Of a stretch of 52,081 nucleotides of DNA, positions 35,532-45,787 are shown piece after piece (positions within the stretch are counted from its first letter, which is position 1; each line of letters starts with the position of its first letter). The translations under genes were made by a program, and so were the position numbers. Source of the stretch: Stutzerimonas chloritidismutans AW-1 (GTDB lineage Bacteria > Pseudomonadota > Gammaproteobacteria > Pseudomonadales > Pseudomonadaceae); contig NZ_AOFQ01000048.1 in assembly GCF_000495915.1 (NCBI RefSeq), forward strand, positions 1-52,081. The letters are read 5' to 3'. The notes below the pieces were generated by a model. It did no database searches and was not told where the DNA came from. It saw only the letters and a list, made by a program, of their open reading frames with translations.

Positions 35532-36947
35532 TCAGTCCGGCTCGACGAGTTCTTCCGTCTCGATGACCGTGGTGCTGGGCTGGGAGACGAACGAGCGCAG
35601 GTCACGCATGAAGTTGTCGCGCCAGGCATCCAGATCGGCGGCACGAATGGCGCGCATCAGGTGCTCGTAGCGGTCCTTGCGTTCGGCCAGCGGCATGCTC
35701 AGCGCGCGGTCGAGCGCTTCGGCCATGCCGACGCAGTCGTACGGATTGACGATCAGTGCGGAGGTCAGCTCGCGCGCCGCACCGGCGAAGCGCGACAGCA
35801 CCAGCACGCCGGGATCTTCCGGGTCCTGCGCGGCGACGTATTCTTTGGCGACCAGGTTCATGCCGTCGCGCAGCGGCGTGACGAAGCCGACGTCGGCGGT
35901 GCGGAACAGGCCCATCAGCACGCGGCGGTCGTAGCTCTTGTTGAGGTAGTGCAGCGGCGTCCAGTCAAGATCGGACAGGCGCCCGTTGAGGTGCCCGGCC
36001 TGGCTTTCCAGCTGCTCGCGGATGTGCTGATAGGTGCGCACGTCGGAACGCGATGTCGGCGCGATCTGCAGGAATTCGACGTTGTTGCGGTGCTTGGGAT
36101 AGCGGTCGAGAAACTCCTCGTAGGCGCGGAAGCGCTCCACCAGGCCCTTGGAGTAGTCCAGGCGGTCGACCGAGATGATGGTCTGGCGCCGGGTATCGCT
36201 GGCCCGGCGCATGGGATGGGCGCGGCCCTTGTAGCCTTCGGCGAGCTTCTGGATTTCGTCCGGTACCACGCCGATCGGGTACACCCCGGCGCGGAAGTTC
36301 TGCCCGTAGGCGGTCAGGCTGCCGTCTGGCTCGATAACGCCACGCACCTCACGGGTGATGTAGTCCTGAAAGGCCAGGCGATCGGTGTCGGTCTGGAAGC
36401 CGATCAGGTCGTAGTAGCAGAGGGTCTTCAGCAGCTCGTTGTGCGGCGGGATGGCGGTGAGGATTTCCGGTGCGGGAAACGGGATGTGCAGGAAGAAGCC
36501 GATGCGGTTGCGGATGCCCAGCTGCCGGCAGGCTTCGGCGAACGGGATCAGGTGGTAGTCATGAATCCAGATGATGTCGTCAGGTTCAAGCAGCGGTAGG
36601 AGCTTCTCGGCCAGCATGCCGTTGACCCGCCGGTAGCCGTCGTATTCTTCGCGGCTGTAGCGCGCCAGGTCGATACGGTAGTGGAAGATCGGCCAGAGTG
36701 TGTTGTTGGAGAAGCCGCGGTAGTACTGGTCGTAGTCACGCTTGTTCAGCGGCAGCGTGACGTAGGTGATGTTGCCCACTTCCTCGGTGTTGATCGTCGG
36801 GGTCGCGCTGATCTCGCCACTCCAGCCGAACCAGATGCCACCGGCCTGGCGCAGCGCATCGTAGACACCGACGGCCAGCCCTCCGGCGGCTACCTTGCCC
36901 GGTTTGATTGGCGCCACGCGGTTGGAAACCACTACTAAACGGCTCAT
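35532..36947 (-). CDS. otsA: Trehalose-6-phosphate synthase
   Basis: A 471-aa GT20 glycosyltransferase that joins UDP-glucose (or GDP-glucose) and glucose-6-phosphate. The start [14 protein letters not shown] and [12 protein letters not shown] form the glucose-6-phosphate site. [13 protein letters not shown] near residue 128 and [13 protein letters not shown] follow. [20 protein letters not shown] near residue 250 and ALIVNPYD near the end bind the nucleotide sugar. The ATG at 36947 is the family start; an in-frame start at 36998 would run into otsB. It follows otsB by 16 bp, in one operon for osmotic stress. Confidence 0.95.
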   Translation of the reverse strand: MSRLVVVSNRVAPIKPGKVAAGGLAVGVYDALRQAGGIWFGWSGEISATPTINTEEVGNITYVTLPLNKRDYDQYYRGFSNNTLWPIFHYRIDLARYSREEYDGYRRVNGMLAEKLLPLLEPDDIIWIHDYHLIPFAEACRQLGIRNRIGFFLHIPFPAPEILTAIPPHNELLKTLCYYDLIGFQTDTDRLAFQDYITREVRGVIEPDGSLTAYGQNFRAGVYPIGVVPDEIQKLAEGYKGRAHPMRRASDTRRQTIISVDRLDYSKGLVERFRAYEEFLDRYPKHRNNVEFLQIAPTSRSDVRTYQHIREQLESQAGHLNGRLSDLDWTPLHYLNKSYDRRVLMGLFRTADVGFVTPLRDGMNLVAKEYVAAQDPEDPGVLVLSRFAGAARELTSALIVNPYDCVGMAEALDRALSMPLAERKDRYEHLMRAIRAADLDAWRDNFMRDLRSFVSQPSTTVIETEELVEPD

Positions 36948-36963
36948 GGCAGTAAATCTCGCT

Positions 36964-37740
36964 CTAGTCGGGTTTTGTTCTGGGTTCGGCCGGCACACCG
37001 AGTTCGTTCAGCAGCGCTTCGATCCAGGTGCCGACGGCAGCCACCGACGCCACCCGTTCGCGGGCCTCGCTGGGGCCGTCGCCGACCTTGATGGACCGAC
37101 CGCCGAGCGCATTGACGGCGGCAAAGCCGGCTTCGTCGGTGAGATCGTCGCCAAGGAACACGGGAGTGCAGCCGGAGAACGGCGCTTCCTGCATGAAGGC
37201 GCGGATCACCTCGCCCTTGCTCGCGCCGCGGGGCTTGAGTTCGAACACGCACTTTCCGGGCTGCAGGGTCAGTACCTCGGCGTAACGCTGGGCGAAGTCT
37301 TCGGCGAGTGTGCGGGCAACCTCCTCCAGCTCCGGCGCCTGACGAAAATGCAGGGCAAAGGCGACGCTCTTGTTCTCCAGGTGCAGGCCGGGGTGCTCGC
37401 TGCAGGCCTGCTGCAACTCACGCTGGATGCGCGCCAGGGCCTGATTGTCGAGTGCCAGGTTGCGCAGCTCACCCGTGGCATCACGGCGCTCGGCACCGTG
37501 CACGCCGGCGGCGGGAAGTTGCAGGGGCGCCAGCAGCGCATCGAGCTGCGCGAGCGGCCTGCCGGAGATCACGGCGACGGGAATGCCGCCGGCATGCAGG
37601 CGTTCCAGGGCCGCGAGGGTGGCCGGTGGAATGAAGACGAGTTCCGGTCGGGGCTGAATCTCAGCCAGCGTTCCGTCGACGTCGAAGAAGAAGGCGTAGC
37701 GCCGAGGCTCTGGCGCGGGTTGGTCGTTTTGATCATTCAT
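36964..37740 (-). CDS. otsB: Trehalose-6-phosphate phosphatase
   Basis: A 258-aa HAD phosphatase that releases trehalose from its phosphate. The DXD motif FFDVDGTLAEI near residue 18 has the nucleophile Asp. VISGRPLAQLDALL, AGVHGAERRD and the acidic motif VFLGDDLTDEAGF follow, as in OtsB. It is upstream of otsA on the same strand. Confidence 0.94.
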   Translation of the reverse strand: MNDQNDQPAPEPRRYAFFFDVDGTLAEIQPRPELVFIPPATLAALERLHAGGIPVAVISGRPLAQLDALLAPLQLPAAGVHGAERRDATGELRNLALDNQALARIQRELQQACSEHPGLHLENKSVAFALHFRQAPELEEVARTLAEDFAQRYAEVLTLQPGKCVFELKPRGASKGEVIRAFMQEAPFSGCTPVFLGDDLTDEAGFAAVNALGGRSIKVGDGPSEARERVASVAAVGTWIEALLNELGVPAEPRTKPD

Positions 37741-37920
37741 GCAGAGTAGGACTCCGGATCACGCGCGGTGGTTCGTCCCCTTTTTCTCAAGACGCTCAGG
37801 CATCTACGGCCGCAGGAAAGGATGGACCCGAATGGCGTTATCGGCCAGCCGACAGCCCTGAATCTTCCCAGGGCGGCCGGGTCACAACCTGCATGACCGA
37901 CGTTCTGACAGGAGACGATC

Positions 37921-38463
37921 ATGAGCGATCAAAAACCCTACACCCCAACGGAAATCGACAACACCGAAGACCGCATGGGCTCCATTGAACAGCTCGATTT
38001 CGATCAGCGCCGTGACGAGCGCAAGGGCCGCATCGGTGACGAAGTGCCCGGTGAGCAGGTGGCCGACGAGTTCTCCGCCGAACGCGCCGCCGAAGCAGGC
38101 ATGACGGCCGGTGAAGTCCCGGATGGCGAGACCACAATGGACGACATGGCGCCGGAAACGCTGATCCCCGAGGACGGCGCACGCTCTCCGAGCGAACGCG
38201 GCCATGGCGAGCCGGCCGATCAGGACCTGAGCGTGGTTTCCGAGCATGAGATCGGCGCCGATGTGGATCTCGACGAGGCCGAACTCGGCCGCTACGACCC
38301 GCTCGACGGCAAACCCTGGGATGGCCCCGCCGAAGGCGACGAAGACACCGGCCTCAGCGGCGGCGATGCGGTATTGCGCGAGGACGACAGCGTGCTGTCG
38401 GACGAAGAACTGGAAGGCGAAGCCCCACTGGATTCCGGACGGGACAAGCGGCCGGGGGAATAA
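37921..38463 (+). CDS. Acidic conserved protein of unknown function
   Basis: A 180-aa, strongly acidic and mostly disordered protein (MSDQKPYTPTEIDNTEDRMGSIEQLDFDQRRDER, then long Asp/Glu/Gly/Pro runs). Pseudomonas relatives are often labelled serine kinase/phosphatase or HPr-related protein, names for which I see no catalytic motif. AGGAG precedes the ATG. Its place beside otsBA suggests a link with osmotic or general stress, as inference only. Confidence 0.7.
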   Translation: MSDQKPYTPTEIDNTEDRMGSIEQLDFDQRRDERKGRIGDEVPGEQVADEFSAERAAEAGMTAGEVPDGETTMDDMAPETLIPEDGARSPSERGHGEPADQDLSVVSEHEIGADVDLDEAELGRYDPLDGKPWDGPAEGDEDTGLSGGDAVLREDDSVLSDEELEGEAPLDSGRDKRPGE

Positions 38464-38542
38464 AGCGGAGCCATTTGCCGCACTCGGTAGGCGGAAGCGA
38501 CATGGCCCCGGAGCTCATAAGGCCTCGGCTTACTTCGTAGAT

Positions 38543-38615
38543 GTAGGGTGGATGTCGCCTTTTACATCCACCTTGACCAGAGCACGGTGGTTCGCTGAAG
38601 CGCGATCCACCCTAC
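38543..38615. repeat. GTAGGGTGG dispersed repeat, full copy
   Basis: Starts GTAGGGTGGATGTC and ends GATCCACCCTAC, with inner ATCCACC and GGTGG parts. It resembles the copies at 41645-41721 and 2719-2756. Otherwise the 38464-38696 gap holds no gene. Confidence 0.65.
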
Positions 38616-38696
38616 CGAGGCTGGTGACAGTCAGAGGTCGGCAACCGTGATCGTGGCGCCGGCGAACTCCAGCACAAAAACCGAAGCCCGCAACAA

Positions 38697-39152
38697 TCAA
38701 TCCAGCAACGTGCAGGCCATCACCAGCGCATCTTCACGGCCATCTGCCGCCGGGTAGTAGGCCCGGCGCCGGCCAACTTCATTGAAGCCATAACGCTCGT
38801 AAAGCCGATAGGCCGTGGTGTTGCTCGCACGTACTTCGAGGAAGCACTCGCGGCCGCCGCGTTCGCGGGCACGCTCCATCAGATGCTCGAGCAGGCGCAG
38901 GCCGAGGCCGCGGCCCTGGCTCTGCGGCTTGACGGTGATATTGAGCAGGTGCGCCTCGTCGAGGATCAGGTTGATCACACCGTGCCCGACCTGCTGCTCG
39001 CCCTCGAACATCACCCAGCACTCGTAGGCACTCAGCGCGTCGTTGAAGATGCCGCGCGTCCAGGGGTGACTGAAGGCGGCGTACTCGATCTTCAACACGG
39101 CTTCGATGTCCGCCGCGGTCATCGGGCGGAAGCTGACAGCATCACTCATCAC
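38697..39152 (-). CDS. rimI: Ribosomal protein S18 alanine N-acetyltransferase
   Basis: A 151-aa GNAT acetyltransferase. Acetyl-CoA binding motif VKPQSQGRGLGLRLLEHLM lies near residue 77. ECFLEVRASNTTAYRLYERYGF is the RimI-type C-terminal motif and RRAYYPAADGREDALVMA the end. It acetylates the N-terminal Ala of S18. It follows the candidate psi subunit gene, the order holD-like then rimI that is common in gammaproteobacteria. Confidence 0.92.
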   Translation of the reverse strand: MMSDAVSFRPMTAADIEAVLKIEYAAFSHPWTRGIFNDALSAYECWVMFEGEQQVGHGVINLILDEAHLLNITVKPQSQGRGLGLRLLEHLMERARERGGRECFLEVRASNTTAYRLYERYGFNEVGRRRAYYPAADGREDALVMACTLLD

Positions 39153-39158
39153 ACGTAC

Positions 39159-39989
39159 TCATGAACCTATGTGCCAGCGCGGCATGCTGCGGCGCAGGGT
39201 TTTCCACAGCTCGGCCTTGGCGGCCGGCTGCTCCATCAGCTGTTCCAAGCCGGGCATCGCCAGTGCGCGACCGAGCCCTTCGACAGCCAGTTCGCGATAG
39301 CAGGCGTCGACATCCACTTCACCGGCGAAACGCAGCGCCGGACGACCGATCAGCCAGATGCAATCGCAGCCCATGTTTTCCAGCTCGGCGGCCATCACGC
39401 CCTGCACGTAATCTCGTGCGGCTTCTCCACCCTGGTCGAGGCTGCCCTTGTTCAGCAGCGGCCAGCGAATCGGCTCGCCATCGCCGACCTGCTGCGGCTT
39501 TTTCCGCCGGGGGGGGGGGGGGTCCGGCAGGCGTGCGGCGCGCAGCAGGTCCTTGAGCAGGATGTAGGCCGGGTCGCGGCTCTGGAAGGATTCGCCGGTG
39601 GGCAACTCCACCACCAGCAACACGTTGCCGGCGCGCATCAGCTGCAGCGAGAAACGTGGCGGTGGCTCGATGGGTTTGGCCGGTTCGGCCGCCTGTTCTA
39701 CCGCCGCAGCAGCAACCGGTTCCGGCTGCTTGGGTTCCGGCATGGCGATACGCGGACGCGGCGCCTGTGGCGGCTCGACGACAGGTGCTGCGGGGGCCCG
39801 TTCCACTACCGGCGCGGCCACCGGCACCTCGGCTGGCGGTGCGACGGCAATGTCTGGCTCCGTTTCGGCCGCGACCGGCAACAGCAGCTCCGGCCGCGAC
39901 GGCGCAGCGAAAGGCAGTTCGGTACGCGGCAGCCAGCTGGCCACCTGCATGGCGTCGAGGTAGGCGCGACGCCGGGCTTCGTTGATCAA
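39159..39989 (-). CDS. Candidate DNA polymerase III psi subunit (HolD-like)
   Basis: A 276-aa protein with an N-terminal [16 protein letters not shown], a long Ala/Pro/Glu/Val linker (about residues 35-105) and a globular C-terminal half ([38 protein letters not shown]). Its place before rimI and an adjacent TTG start overlapping the leuA stop (with AGGTGG) match the psi-subunit gene of Pseudomonas, which I recall as longer than E. coli HolD. A 14-base C tract codes for PPPP at about residue 156 and is suspicious. An ATG at 39950 is an alternative start. Confidence 0.55.
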   Translation of the reverse strand: MINEARRRAYLDAMQVASWLPRTELPFAAPSRPELLLPVAAETEPDIAVAPPAEVPVAAPVVERAPAAPVVEPPQAPRPRIAMPEPKQPEPVAAAAVEQAAEPAKPIEPPPRFSLQLMRAGNVLLVVELPTGESFQSRDPAYILLKDLLRAARLPDPPPPRRKKPQQVGDGEPIRWPLLNKGSLDQGGEAARDYVQGVMAAELENMGCDCIWLIGRPALRFAGEVDVDACYRELAVEGLGRALAMPGLEQLMEQPAAKAELWKTLRRSMPRWHIGS

Positions 39990-41530
39990 ACGCCTTCCAC
40001 CTGTGGGTGAGCCTTGGCGCCGACCTGCATCAGGTTCAGCGCGTTGAGATAAGCCTTGGCCGACGCGACGACGATATCGGTATCGGCGCCGTTGCCGTTG
40101 ACGATGCGCCCGCCCTTCTCCAGCCGCACGGTGACTTCACCCTGGGAGTCGGTGCCCTGGGTGATGGCGTTGACCGAATACAGCTGCAGCGTGGCGCCCG
40201 ATTCGGCGACCGCCTCGATGGCTTTGAAGGTGGCGTCGACCGGGCCGGAGCCCTGGGCCTGGGCGCTGCGCTCGGCACCGTCGACGCTGAGCACCAGCTT
40301 GGCTTCGGGGATGGTGCCGGTCTTGCTCGCGACTTCCAGGCTGGCCAGCTTGAAGTGCTCAGGCGCTTCGTCGGCCAGGGTGTCGGAGACCAGCGCCTGC
40401 AGGTCTTCGTCGAAGATTTCGTGCTTCTTGTCGGCCAGCTCCTTGAAGCGGGCGAACGCGGCATTCAGCTCGTCGCCTTCGAGCACGATGCCCAGCTCAT
40501 CCAGGCGCGAACGGAATGCGGCGCGGCCGGAATGCTTGCCCATCACCATCTTGTTGGCGTTCCAGCCAACCGACTGGGCGGACATAATTTCGTAAGTCTC
40601 GCGGTGCTTGAGCACGCCATCCTGGTGGATGCCCGACTCGTGGGCGAAGGCATTGGCGCCGACGATGGCCTTGTTCGGCTGCACCGGGAAGCCGGTGATG
40701 CCCGAGACAAGGCGCGAGGCCGCGAGAATGTGCTCGGTCTCGATGCGGGTGTGTACGTCGAGCAGGTCCTGGCGGGTCTTGATCGCCATGACGATCTCTT
40801 CCAGCGCGGCGTTGCCGGCACGCTCGCCGAGGCCGTTGATGGTGCACTCCACCTGCCGCGCACCGGCGACCACTGCCGCGAGGGAGTTGGCCACGGCCAG
40901 ACCCAGGTCGTTGTGGCAATGCACCGAGAACACTGCCTTGTCGGCGTTGGGGATGCGTTCGAGCAGCTGGCGGATGGTGTCGGCGTACTGGTGCGGAATC
41001 GCATAGCCGACGGTGTCCGGGATGTTGATGGTGCGCGCACCGGCGTCGATGGCAGCCTCGATGATGCGGCAGAGGAAATCGATCTCCGAGCGCCCGGCAT
41101 CCTCGCAGGAGAACTCCACGTCGGCGCACAGGCTGCGCGCCTTCTTCACCGCACGCACCGCCTGCTCGACCACCTGGTCCGGCTGCATGCGCAGCTTGTA
41201 CTGCATGTGGATCGGGCTGGTGGCGATGAAGGTGTGGATGCGCCCGGAGTTGGCGCCGGCCAGTGCTTCGGCGGCACGCTCGATGTCGGCATCGACAGCG
41301 CGCGCCAGGCTGCACACGGTGCTGTCCTTGATGTTGTCGGCAACCAGCTTCACCGCGGCGAAGTCGCCGGGGCTGGCGATGGCGAAGCCAGCCTCGATCA
41401 CGTCCACCTTCAGCCGCTCCAGCGCCCGGGCGATGCGCAGCTTTTCCTCACCGGTCATGGACGCGCCGGGGCTCTGCTCGCCGTCGCGCAGGGTGGTGTC
41501 GAAGATGATGACGCGATCATTGCTGCTCAT
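39986..41530 (-). CDS. leuA: 2-isopropylmalate synthase
   Basis: A 514-aa enzyme that condenses 2-oxoisovalerate with acetyl-CoA in leucine synthesis. The DRE-TIM motif [12 protein letters not shown] is at 11-22, HCHNDLG at 204-210 binds metal, and [14 protein letters not shown] and [19 protein letters not shown] are typical. The C-terminal LeuA regulatory domain (residues 390-510) senses leucine. It is the E. coli-length form (LeuA type with about 520 residues), not the longer LeuA2 of actinobacteria. A citramalate or homocitrate role is less likely given motif content. Confidence 0.94.
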   Translation of the reverse strand: MSSNDRVIIFDTTLRDGEQSPGASMTGEEKLRIARALERLKVDVIEAGFAIASPGDFAAVKLVADNIKDSTVCSLARAVDADIERAAEALAGANSGRIHTFIATSPIHMQYKLRMQPDQVVEQAVRAVKKARSLCADVEFSCEDAGRSEIDFLCRIIEAAIDAGARTINIPDTVGYAIPHQYADTIRQLLERIPNADKAVFSVHCHNDLGLAVANSLAAVVAGARQVECTINGLGERAGNAALEEIVMAIKTRQDLLDVHTRIETEHILAASRLVSGITGFPVQPNKAIVGANAFAHESGIHQDGVLKHRETYEIMSAQSVGWNANKMVMGKHSGRAAFRSRLDELGIVLEGDELNAAFARFKELADKKHEIFDEDLQALVSDTLADEAPEHFKLASLEVASKTGTIPEAKLVLSVDGAERSAQAQGSGPVDATFKAIEAVAESGATLQLYSVNAITQGTDSQGEVTVRLEKGGRIVNGNGADTDIVVASAKAYLNALNLMQVGAKAHPQVEGV

Positions 41531-41644
41531 AGGAAATCCTCACGGCTGCCGAGCGCCTCTGACAGGGCGCTGTAGTGGGCGGATTGTCGCGTGAAATGAA
41601 CAAAGCGGAAAGGCGAAGCTGCGTTTGGCTTGGGTTGTTGCAGC

Positions 41645-41721
41645 GTAGGGTGGAAAACCGCGAAGCGTTTTCCACCAGCGTTCCCCGTCGGTGGAAAAGC
41701 CTTCGGCGTTTTCCACCCTAC
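41645..41721. repeat. GTAGGGTGG dispersed repeat, full copy
   Basis: Starts GTAGGGTGGAAAACC and ends GTTTTCCACCCTAC with inner TTTTCCACC and GGTGGAAAA, so it is a double hairpin of 77 bp. It lies between the leuA start and the terminator at 41734. Confidence 0.7.
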
Positions 41722-41733
41722 GCCAGAAAACAC

Positions 41734-41757
41734 AAAGCCCGCCTTTAGGCGGGCTTT
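41734..41757. terminator. Terminator downstream of the carboxynorspermidine genes
   Basis: AAAGCCCGCC-TTTA-GGCGGGCTTT, a perfect 10-bp stem. It is 58 bp past the dehydrogenase stop on the minus strand. A fragment of the CTGCGTTAAAAACAGG repeat lies between (41776-41802). Confidence 0.85.
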
Positions 41758-41815
41758 AGGTTGATCGAGCGAGCTAGAGCCTGTTTTTAACGCAGCAGGG
41801 CCGACGCGCAGCCGA

Positions 41816-43057
41816 TCAAGCCTGATCCCAGGCCCGATCGCCGCGCTCGTCCTTGATCCGGGTCGGCAGACCCATCACATCGAGCAGCTTGAGGAACGGC
41901 TGGGCCGGTAGCTCTTCGACGTTGACCATGCGCTGCGCATCCCACTCGCCACGCGCTACCAGCAGCGCGGCGGCAACCGGCGGTACGCCGGCGGTGTAGG
42001 AGATGCCCTGGCTGTCGGTCTCGGCATAGGCTTCTTCATGGTCGGCGACGTTGTAGATGAACAGCTCGCGAGGCTGCCCGTCCTTCGTGCCCTTGACCAG
42101 ATCGCCAATGCAGGTCTTGCCGGTATAGCCCGGCGCCAGCGAGGCGGGATCGGGCAATACGGCCTTGACCACCTTGAGCGGTACCACTTCCAGGCCTTCG
42201 GCGGTGCGCACCGGCTGCTCGGAGAGCAGGCCAAGGCTGTTCAGCACCGTAAAGACGTTGATGTAGTGCTCGCCGAAGCTCATCCAGAAGCGGATGTTCG
42301 GTACATCGAGGTGCTTGGAGAGCGAGTGCACCTCGTCGTGGCCGGTCAGGTAGAGACTCTGTTCGCCCACGACCGGCAGGTCGTCGGTGCGTTTGACCTC
42401 GAACATGCGATTGGTCGTCCACTGGCTGTTCTGCCAGCTGTAAACCTGACCGGTGAATTCGCGGAAATTGATTTCCGGGTCGAAATTGGTGGCGAAATAC
42501 TTGCCGTGGGAACCGGCGTTGACGTCGAGAATGTCGATTGACTCGATCTTGTCGAAGTATTCCTGCTGCGCCAGGGCAGCGTAGGCGTTGACCACGCCCG
42601 GATCGAAACCGACGCCGAGAATGGCAGTGACGCCCTTCTCCTGGCACTCGGCCAGGTGCTTCCACTCGTAGTTGCCATACCACGGCGGTGTTTCACAGAT
42701 CTTGCCCGGCTCTTCGTGGATCGCGGTATCCAGATACGCGGCACCGGTGTCCATGCAGGCGCGCAGCACCGACATGTTGAGAAAGGCGGAGCCAACGTTG
42801 ATGACGATCTGCGATTCGGTCTCGCGGATCAGCGCCTTGGTCGCTTCCACGTCCAGGGCGTCCAGGGCGTAGGCCCTGATTTCGGCGGGCTGTTTGAGGC
42901 TGCCCTTGGCCTGTACGCTATCAATGATGGCCTGGCATTTGGAGATGCTGCGCGACGCGATAGCAATACGACCGAGTTCGTCGTTGTGCTGCGCGCACTT
43001 ATGGGCCACCACCTTGGCGACACCTCCTGCACCAATGATAAGAACGTTCTTCTTCAA
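41816..43057 (-). CDS. Carboxynorspermidine/carboxyspermidine dehydrogenase
   Basis: A 413-aa saccharopine-dehydrogenase-like enzyme. The dinucleotide motif KNVLIIGAGGVAKVVAHKCAQ is at the start, and HEEPGKICETPPWYGNYEW and ILGVGFDPGVVNAYAAL are typical of CANSDH. With the decarboxylase it makes spermidine (or norspermidine) from aspartate semialdehyde and a diamine. It is 27 bp after the decarboxylase gene in one operon. The diamine substrate is not visible from sequence. Confidence 0.9.
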   Translation of the reverse strand: MKKNVLIIGAGGVAKVVAHKCAQHNDELGRIAIASRSISKCQAIIDSVQAKGSLKQPAEIRAYALDALDVEATKALIRETESQIVINVGSAFLNMSVLRACMDTGAAYLDTAIHEEPGKICETPPWYGNYEWKHLAECQEKGVTAILGVGFDPGVVNAYAALAQQEYFDKIESIDILDVNAGSHGKYFATNFDPEINFREFTGQVYSWQNSQWTTNRMFEVKRTDDLPVVGEQSLYLTGHDEVHSLSKHLDVPNIRFWMSFGEHYINVFTVLNSLGLLSEQPVRTAEGLEVVPLKVVKAVLPDPASLAPGYTGKTCIGDLVKGTKDGQPRELFIYNVADHEEAYAETDSQGISYTAGVPPVAAALLVARGEWDAQRMVNVEELPAQPFLKLLDVMGLPTRIKDERGDRAWDQA

Positions 43058-43084
43058 TTTTTTTAACTCTCCTTACCCTGCCAC

Positions 43085-44182
43085 CTACGAGAGGCTGGAC
43101 AGGTAATCCTCAAAGTTGAATTCCCGAACCACCTCGACGCTGCCGTCGAGCTGCTTCACCACGATGGACGGCATTTTCAGGCCGTTGAACCAGTTTTTCT
43201 TGACCATGGTGTAACCCGCTGCGTCGATGAACGACAGACGATCGCCGATGGCCAGCGGACGATCGAATTGATACTCGCCGAAGATGTCGCCGGCCAGACA
43301 GGATTTGCCGCACACCATGTAGCTGTGCTCGCCGTCCGAGGGCGCCATCTTGGCGTTCAGGCGATAAATCAGCAGATCGAGCATGTGTGCCTCGATGGAG
43401 CTGTCCACCACTGCGAGATTCTTGCCGTTGTACAGGGTGTCGAGCACCGTCACTTCCAGCGACGCACTCATGGTGATCGCCGCTTCGCCGGGCTCCAGGT
43501 AGACCTGCACACCAAATTTTTCCGAGAAGGCTTTCAGGCGTGCGCAGAAGGCATCGAGCGGATAGCCCTCGCCCGTGAAGTGGATACCGCCGCCGAGGCT
43601 GACCCACTCGACCTTTTCCAGCAGGTGGCCGAAGCGCTCCTCGATGGTGGTCAGCATCTGGTCGAACAGCTCGAAGCTGGAGTTCTCACAGTTGTTGTGG
43701 AACATGAAGCCACTGATCTTGCCGATCACCGCCTCGATCTTCGCCGGATCATGCTCGCCCAGACGACTGAACGGACGCGCCGGATCGGCCAGCAGATAGT
43801 CCGAGCTGCTCACCTGCGGATTGACGCGCAAGCCGCGAATGGTGCCTTCGGTGGCCGCCTCGAAACGCTGCATCTGACCGATGGAGTTGAAGATGATCTT
43901 GTCGCAGTTGGCGACCATCTCGTCGATCTCGTCGTCAGCCCAGGCCACGCTGTAGGCGTGGGTCTCGCCGGCGAACTTCTGCCGACCCAGCTTGAGCTCA
44001 TAGAGCGACGACGAGGTGGTGCCATCCATGTACTGCTGCATCAGATCGAACACTGACCAGGTGGCGAAGCACTTCAGCGCCAGCAGCGCCTTGGCTCCGG
44101 AGTGTTCGCGCACGTAGGCGATCTTCTCCAGGTTGCCCAAGAGCTTCTGTTTGTCGATGAGGTAATACGGCGTCTTGATCAT
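43085..44182 (-). CDS. nspC: Carboxynorspermidine/carboxyspermidine decarboxylase
   Basis: A 365-aa PLP enzyme of the alanine racemase fold. The Schiff-base Lys is residue 37 in ALLALKCFATW. MFHNNCENSSFE near residue 160, WVSLGGGIHFTGEGYP and YLEPGEAAI bind PLP. VCGKSCLAGDIFGEYQF carries the C-terminal active-site Cys. It is the first gene of the two-gene polyamine operon. Confidence 0.92.
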   Translation of the reverse strand: MIKTPYYLIDKQKLLGNLEKIAYVREHSGAKALLALKCFATWSVFDLMQQYMDGTTSSSLYELKLGRQKFAGETHAYSVAWADDEIDEMVANCDKIIFNSIGQMQRFEAATEGTIRGLRVNPQVSSSDYLLADPARPFSRLGEHDPAKIEAVIGKISGFMFHNNCENSSFELFDQMLTTIEERFGHLLEKVEWVSLGGGIHFTGEGYPLDAFCARLKAFSEKFGVQVYLEPGEAAITMSASLEVTVLDTLYNGKNLAVVDSSIEAHMLDLLIYRLNAKMAPSDGEHSYMVCGKSCLAGDIFGEYQFDRPLAIGDRLSFIDAAGYTMVKKNWFNGLKMPSIVVKQLDGSVEVVREFNFEDYLSSLS

Positions 44183-44493
44183 TTAGAAGTGCCCATACGA
44201 GGTCGCCTGGCAGGAAGCTGGCGGCTCCCCGTTTGCAAAAGGGCGGATTCTGCCGACAATCGCCGCATATCGAAAGGCCATCGACGCATTTCTTCTGACA
44301 GAATGCGTCGCCGCGCGTCTGTAGGGTCAAATTCATTCGGCCACCGATTCCGCCAAGGCCGAACACGTTCGGCCCTAAGAACCCGCGCAGGACAGCTAAC
44401 CCGGCCCTGATGACAAACCGGTGACTGCGCCCACATTTGCCACAACTGCGAACGGCAACCGATCGTCTGATCGCCTATACACGCGCCTCAATG

Positions 44494-44499
44494 CAGTAC
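44494..44499 (+). promoter_or_regulatory. Possible -10 element for mksF
   Basis: TACAAT at 44494-44499 would place the start of transcription near 44506 and favours the mksF ATG at 44539 over earlier in-frame starts. I see no good -35. Confidence 0.35.
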
Positions 44500-44538
44500 A
44501 ATTCGCGCCTTTTTTCACTGGCTGGAACCGGCGCCTCG

Positions 44539-45780
44539 ATGATCGAACCCAAGCGCGTACTGCGTGCCCTTGCCGAACACTGGACCCTGCTCGAACCACT
44601 GTGCGAGCGCTTCGATGCCGGCACCCTGAGTCTGGTTGAGCTGCGTCATCAGCTCGCCGCGCAATTGCCCGAAGGCACGCCCACCGATATCACCGCCCTG
44701 CTCGACCAGTGGATTCGCCTGGACATCCTGGTGCCGGTGGCCAAGAGCCCCAACCGCTTCGAGCTGAACGCGCAGATCCACGACTTCCTCGCCTACCTGC
44801 GGCGCGAGCACCGCCTCGGCCTGTGCCTGGAGATCGAAGCCTACCTGCGCCATCTGGAGCGTCTGGCCGGGCATATCCTTGATGCCTTCGAGATTCGCGA
44901 CGGCAACGACCTGGCCCGCCAGCTGCGCCTGCTCGACATGCGCGTACGCGACGTGCTGAAGAAACTCGACAACGACGAGCAGGCACTGGTCGCCGTGGCC
45001 GACCGGGCCAAGACCAGCGACCGCCAGATCCCGCTGCGCCAGCGCTACGCCGAGGTGCTGGCGACCTGGGACGAGTACGTCGAGCCAATGATCCAGCTGG
45101 TCTCTGCCGATGGCGCCTTCGAGCAGGGCGTGCACCGCGTCGAGCAGGTGCTGATGAAGTTGCTCGGCGAGCAGCAGCGCCTCGGCCAGCTGGTGGACGA
45201 CGATCTGCTCGTGCGCACCCATGCGCGCATCCTCGAAATGCAGACCACCGCCCAACTGACCCTGCGCAAGGCACGCGAACTGTTGCTGCCACTGCGCGAG
45301 GAAGCGCGCCGGCACAACGCCGTGACCCGCGGTGCGGCGCTGGCGTTGTCGGCGATCCGCAAGAAAGGCCTGGACGCCGTGCCGCAAGCATCGCTGCCGT
45401 TGTTCACTCGTCCGCAGACCACCTTTCTCGGCACCGCCAGCCAGGTTGAGGCCTACGTCTACGCGCTGGCCCGCTTCGAGCCGAAGCCGGCGCAATTCCC
45501 CCGAGCCAGCGCCAAGCGCCAGGGCGAACTGCCACGCGCACCGCGCACGGCACGCGAGATGATCGAGCGTTGCCAGCAGGCGCTGCCGCTGCCGGACCTG
45601 ATGGCCTGGCTGCTGGAACAGGAACCCGAAGGCGCCACCGACGAGCTGCTCTACTGGTTCTCGCGCCTGTCCCGCGACAGCCGCTTCCAGCGCGACCGCC
45701 TGGAGCGTCGCGAATACCTGACCCGCGAGCACCTCGTCAGCCTCAGCTCCTTTGCCCTGGTGGCCAACGCCAATGGCTGA
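44539..45780 (+). CDS. mksF: Condensin kleisin subunit MksF
   Basis: A 413-aa MukF/MksF-like protein, rich in helices (RLLDMRVRDVLKKLDNDEQALVAVADRA; RVEQVLMKLLGEQQRLGQLVDDDLL). The N-terminal winged-helix part includes LLDQWIRLDILVPVAKSPNRFELNAQIHDFLAYLR. In Pseudomonas MksF bridges the heads of the SMC-like MksB and helps chromosome segregation. Starts at 44491 and 44437 are also in frame; I chose MIEPKRVL from the -10-like site. mksE follows, but after a 330-bp gap. Confidence 0.9.
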   Translation: MIEPKRVLRALAEHWTLLEPLCERFDAGTLSLVELRHQLAAQLPEGTPTDITALLDQWIRLDILVPVAKSPNRFELNAQIHDFLAYLRREHRLGLCLEIEAYLRHLERLAGHILDAFEIRDGNDLARQLRLLDMRVRDVLKKLDNDEQALVAVADRAKTSDRQIPLRQRYAEVLATWDEYVEPMIQLVSADGAFEQGVHRVEQVLMKLLGEQQRLGQLVDDDLLVRTHARILEMQTTAQLTLRKARELLLPLREEARRHNAVTRGAALALSAIRKKGLDAVPQASLPLFTRPQTTFLGTASQVEAYVYALARFEPKPAQFPRASAKRQGELPRAPRTAREMIERCQQALPLPDLMAWLLEQEPEGATDELLYWFSRLSRDSRFQRDRLERREYLTREHLVSLSSFALVANANG

Positions 45781-45787
45781 TTCCTAC

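Noticed and set aside
40007..41575. 522-codon antisense frame opposite leuA
   Set aside because: leuA is unmistakable on the minus strand; the plus-strand frame has no motifs or ribosome site.
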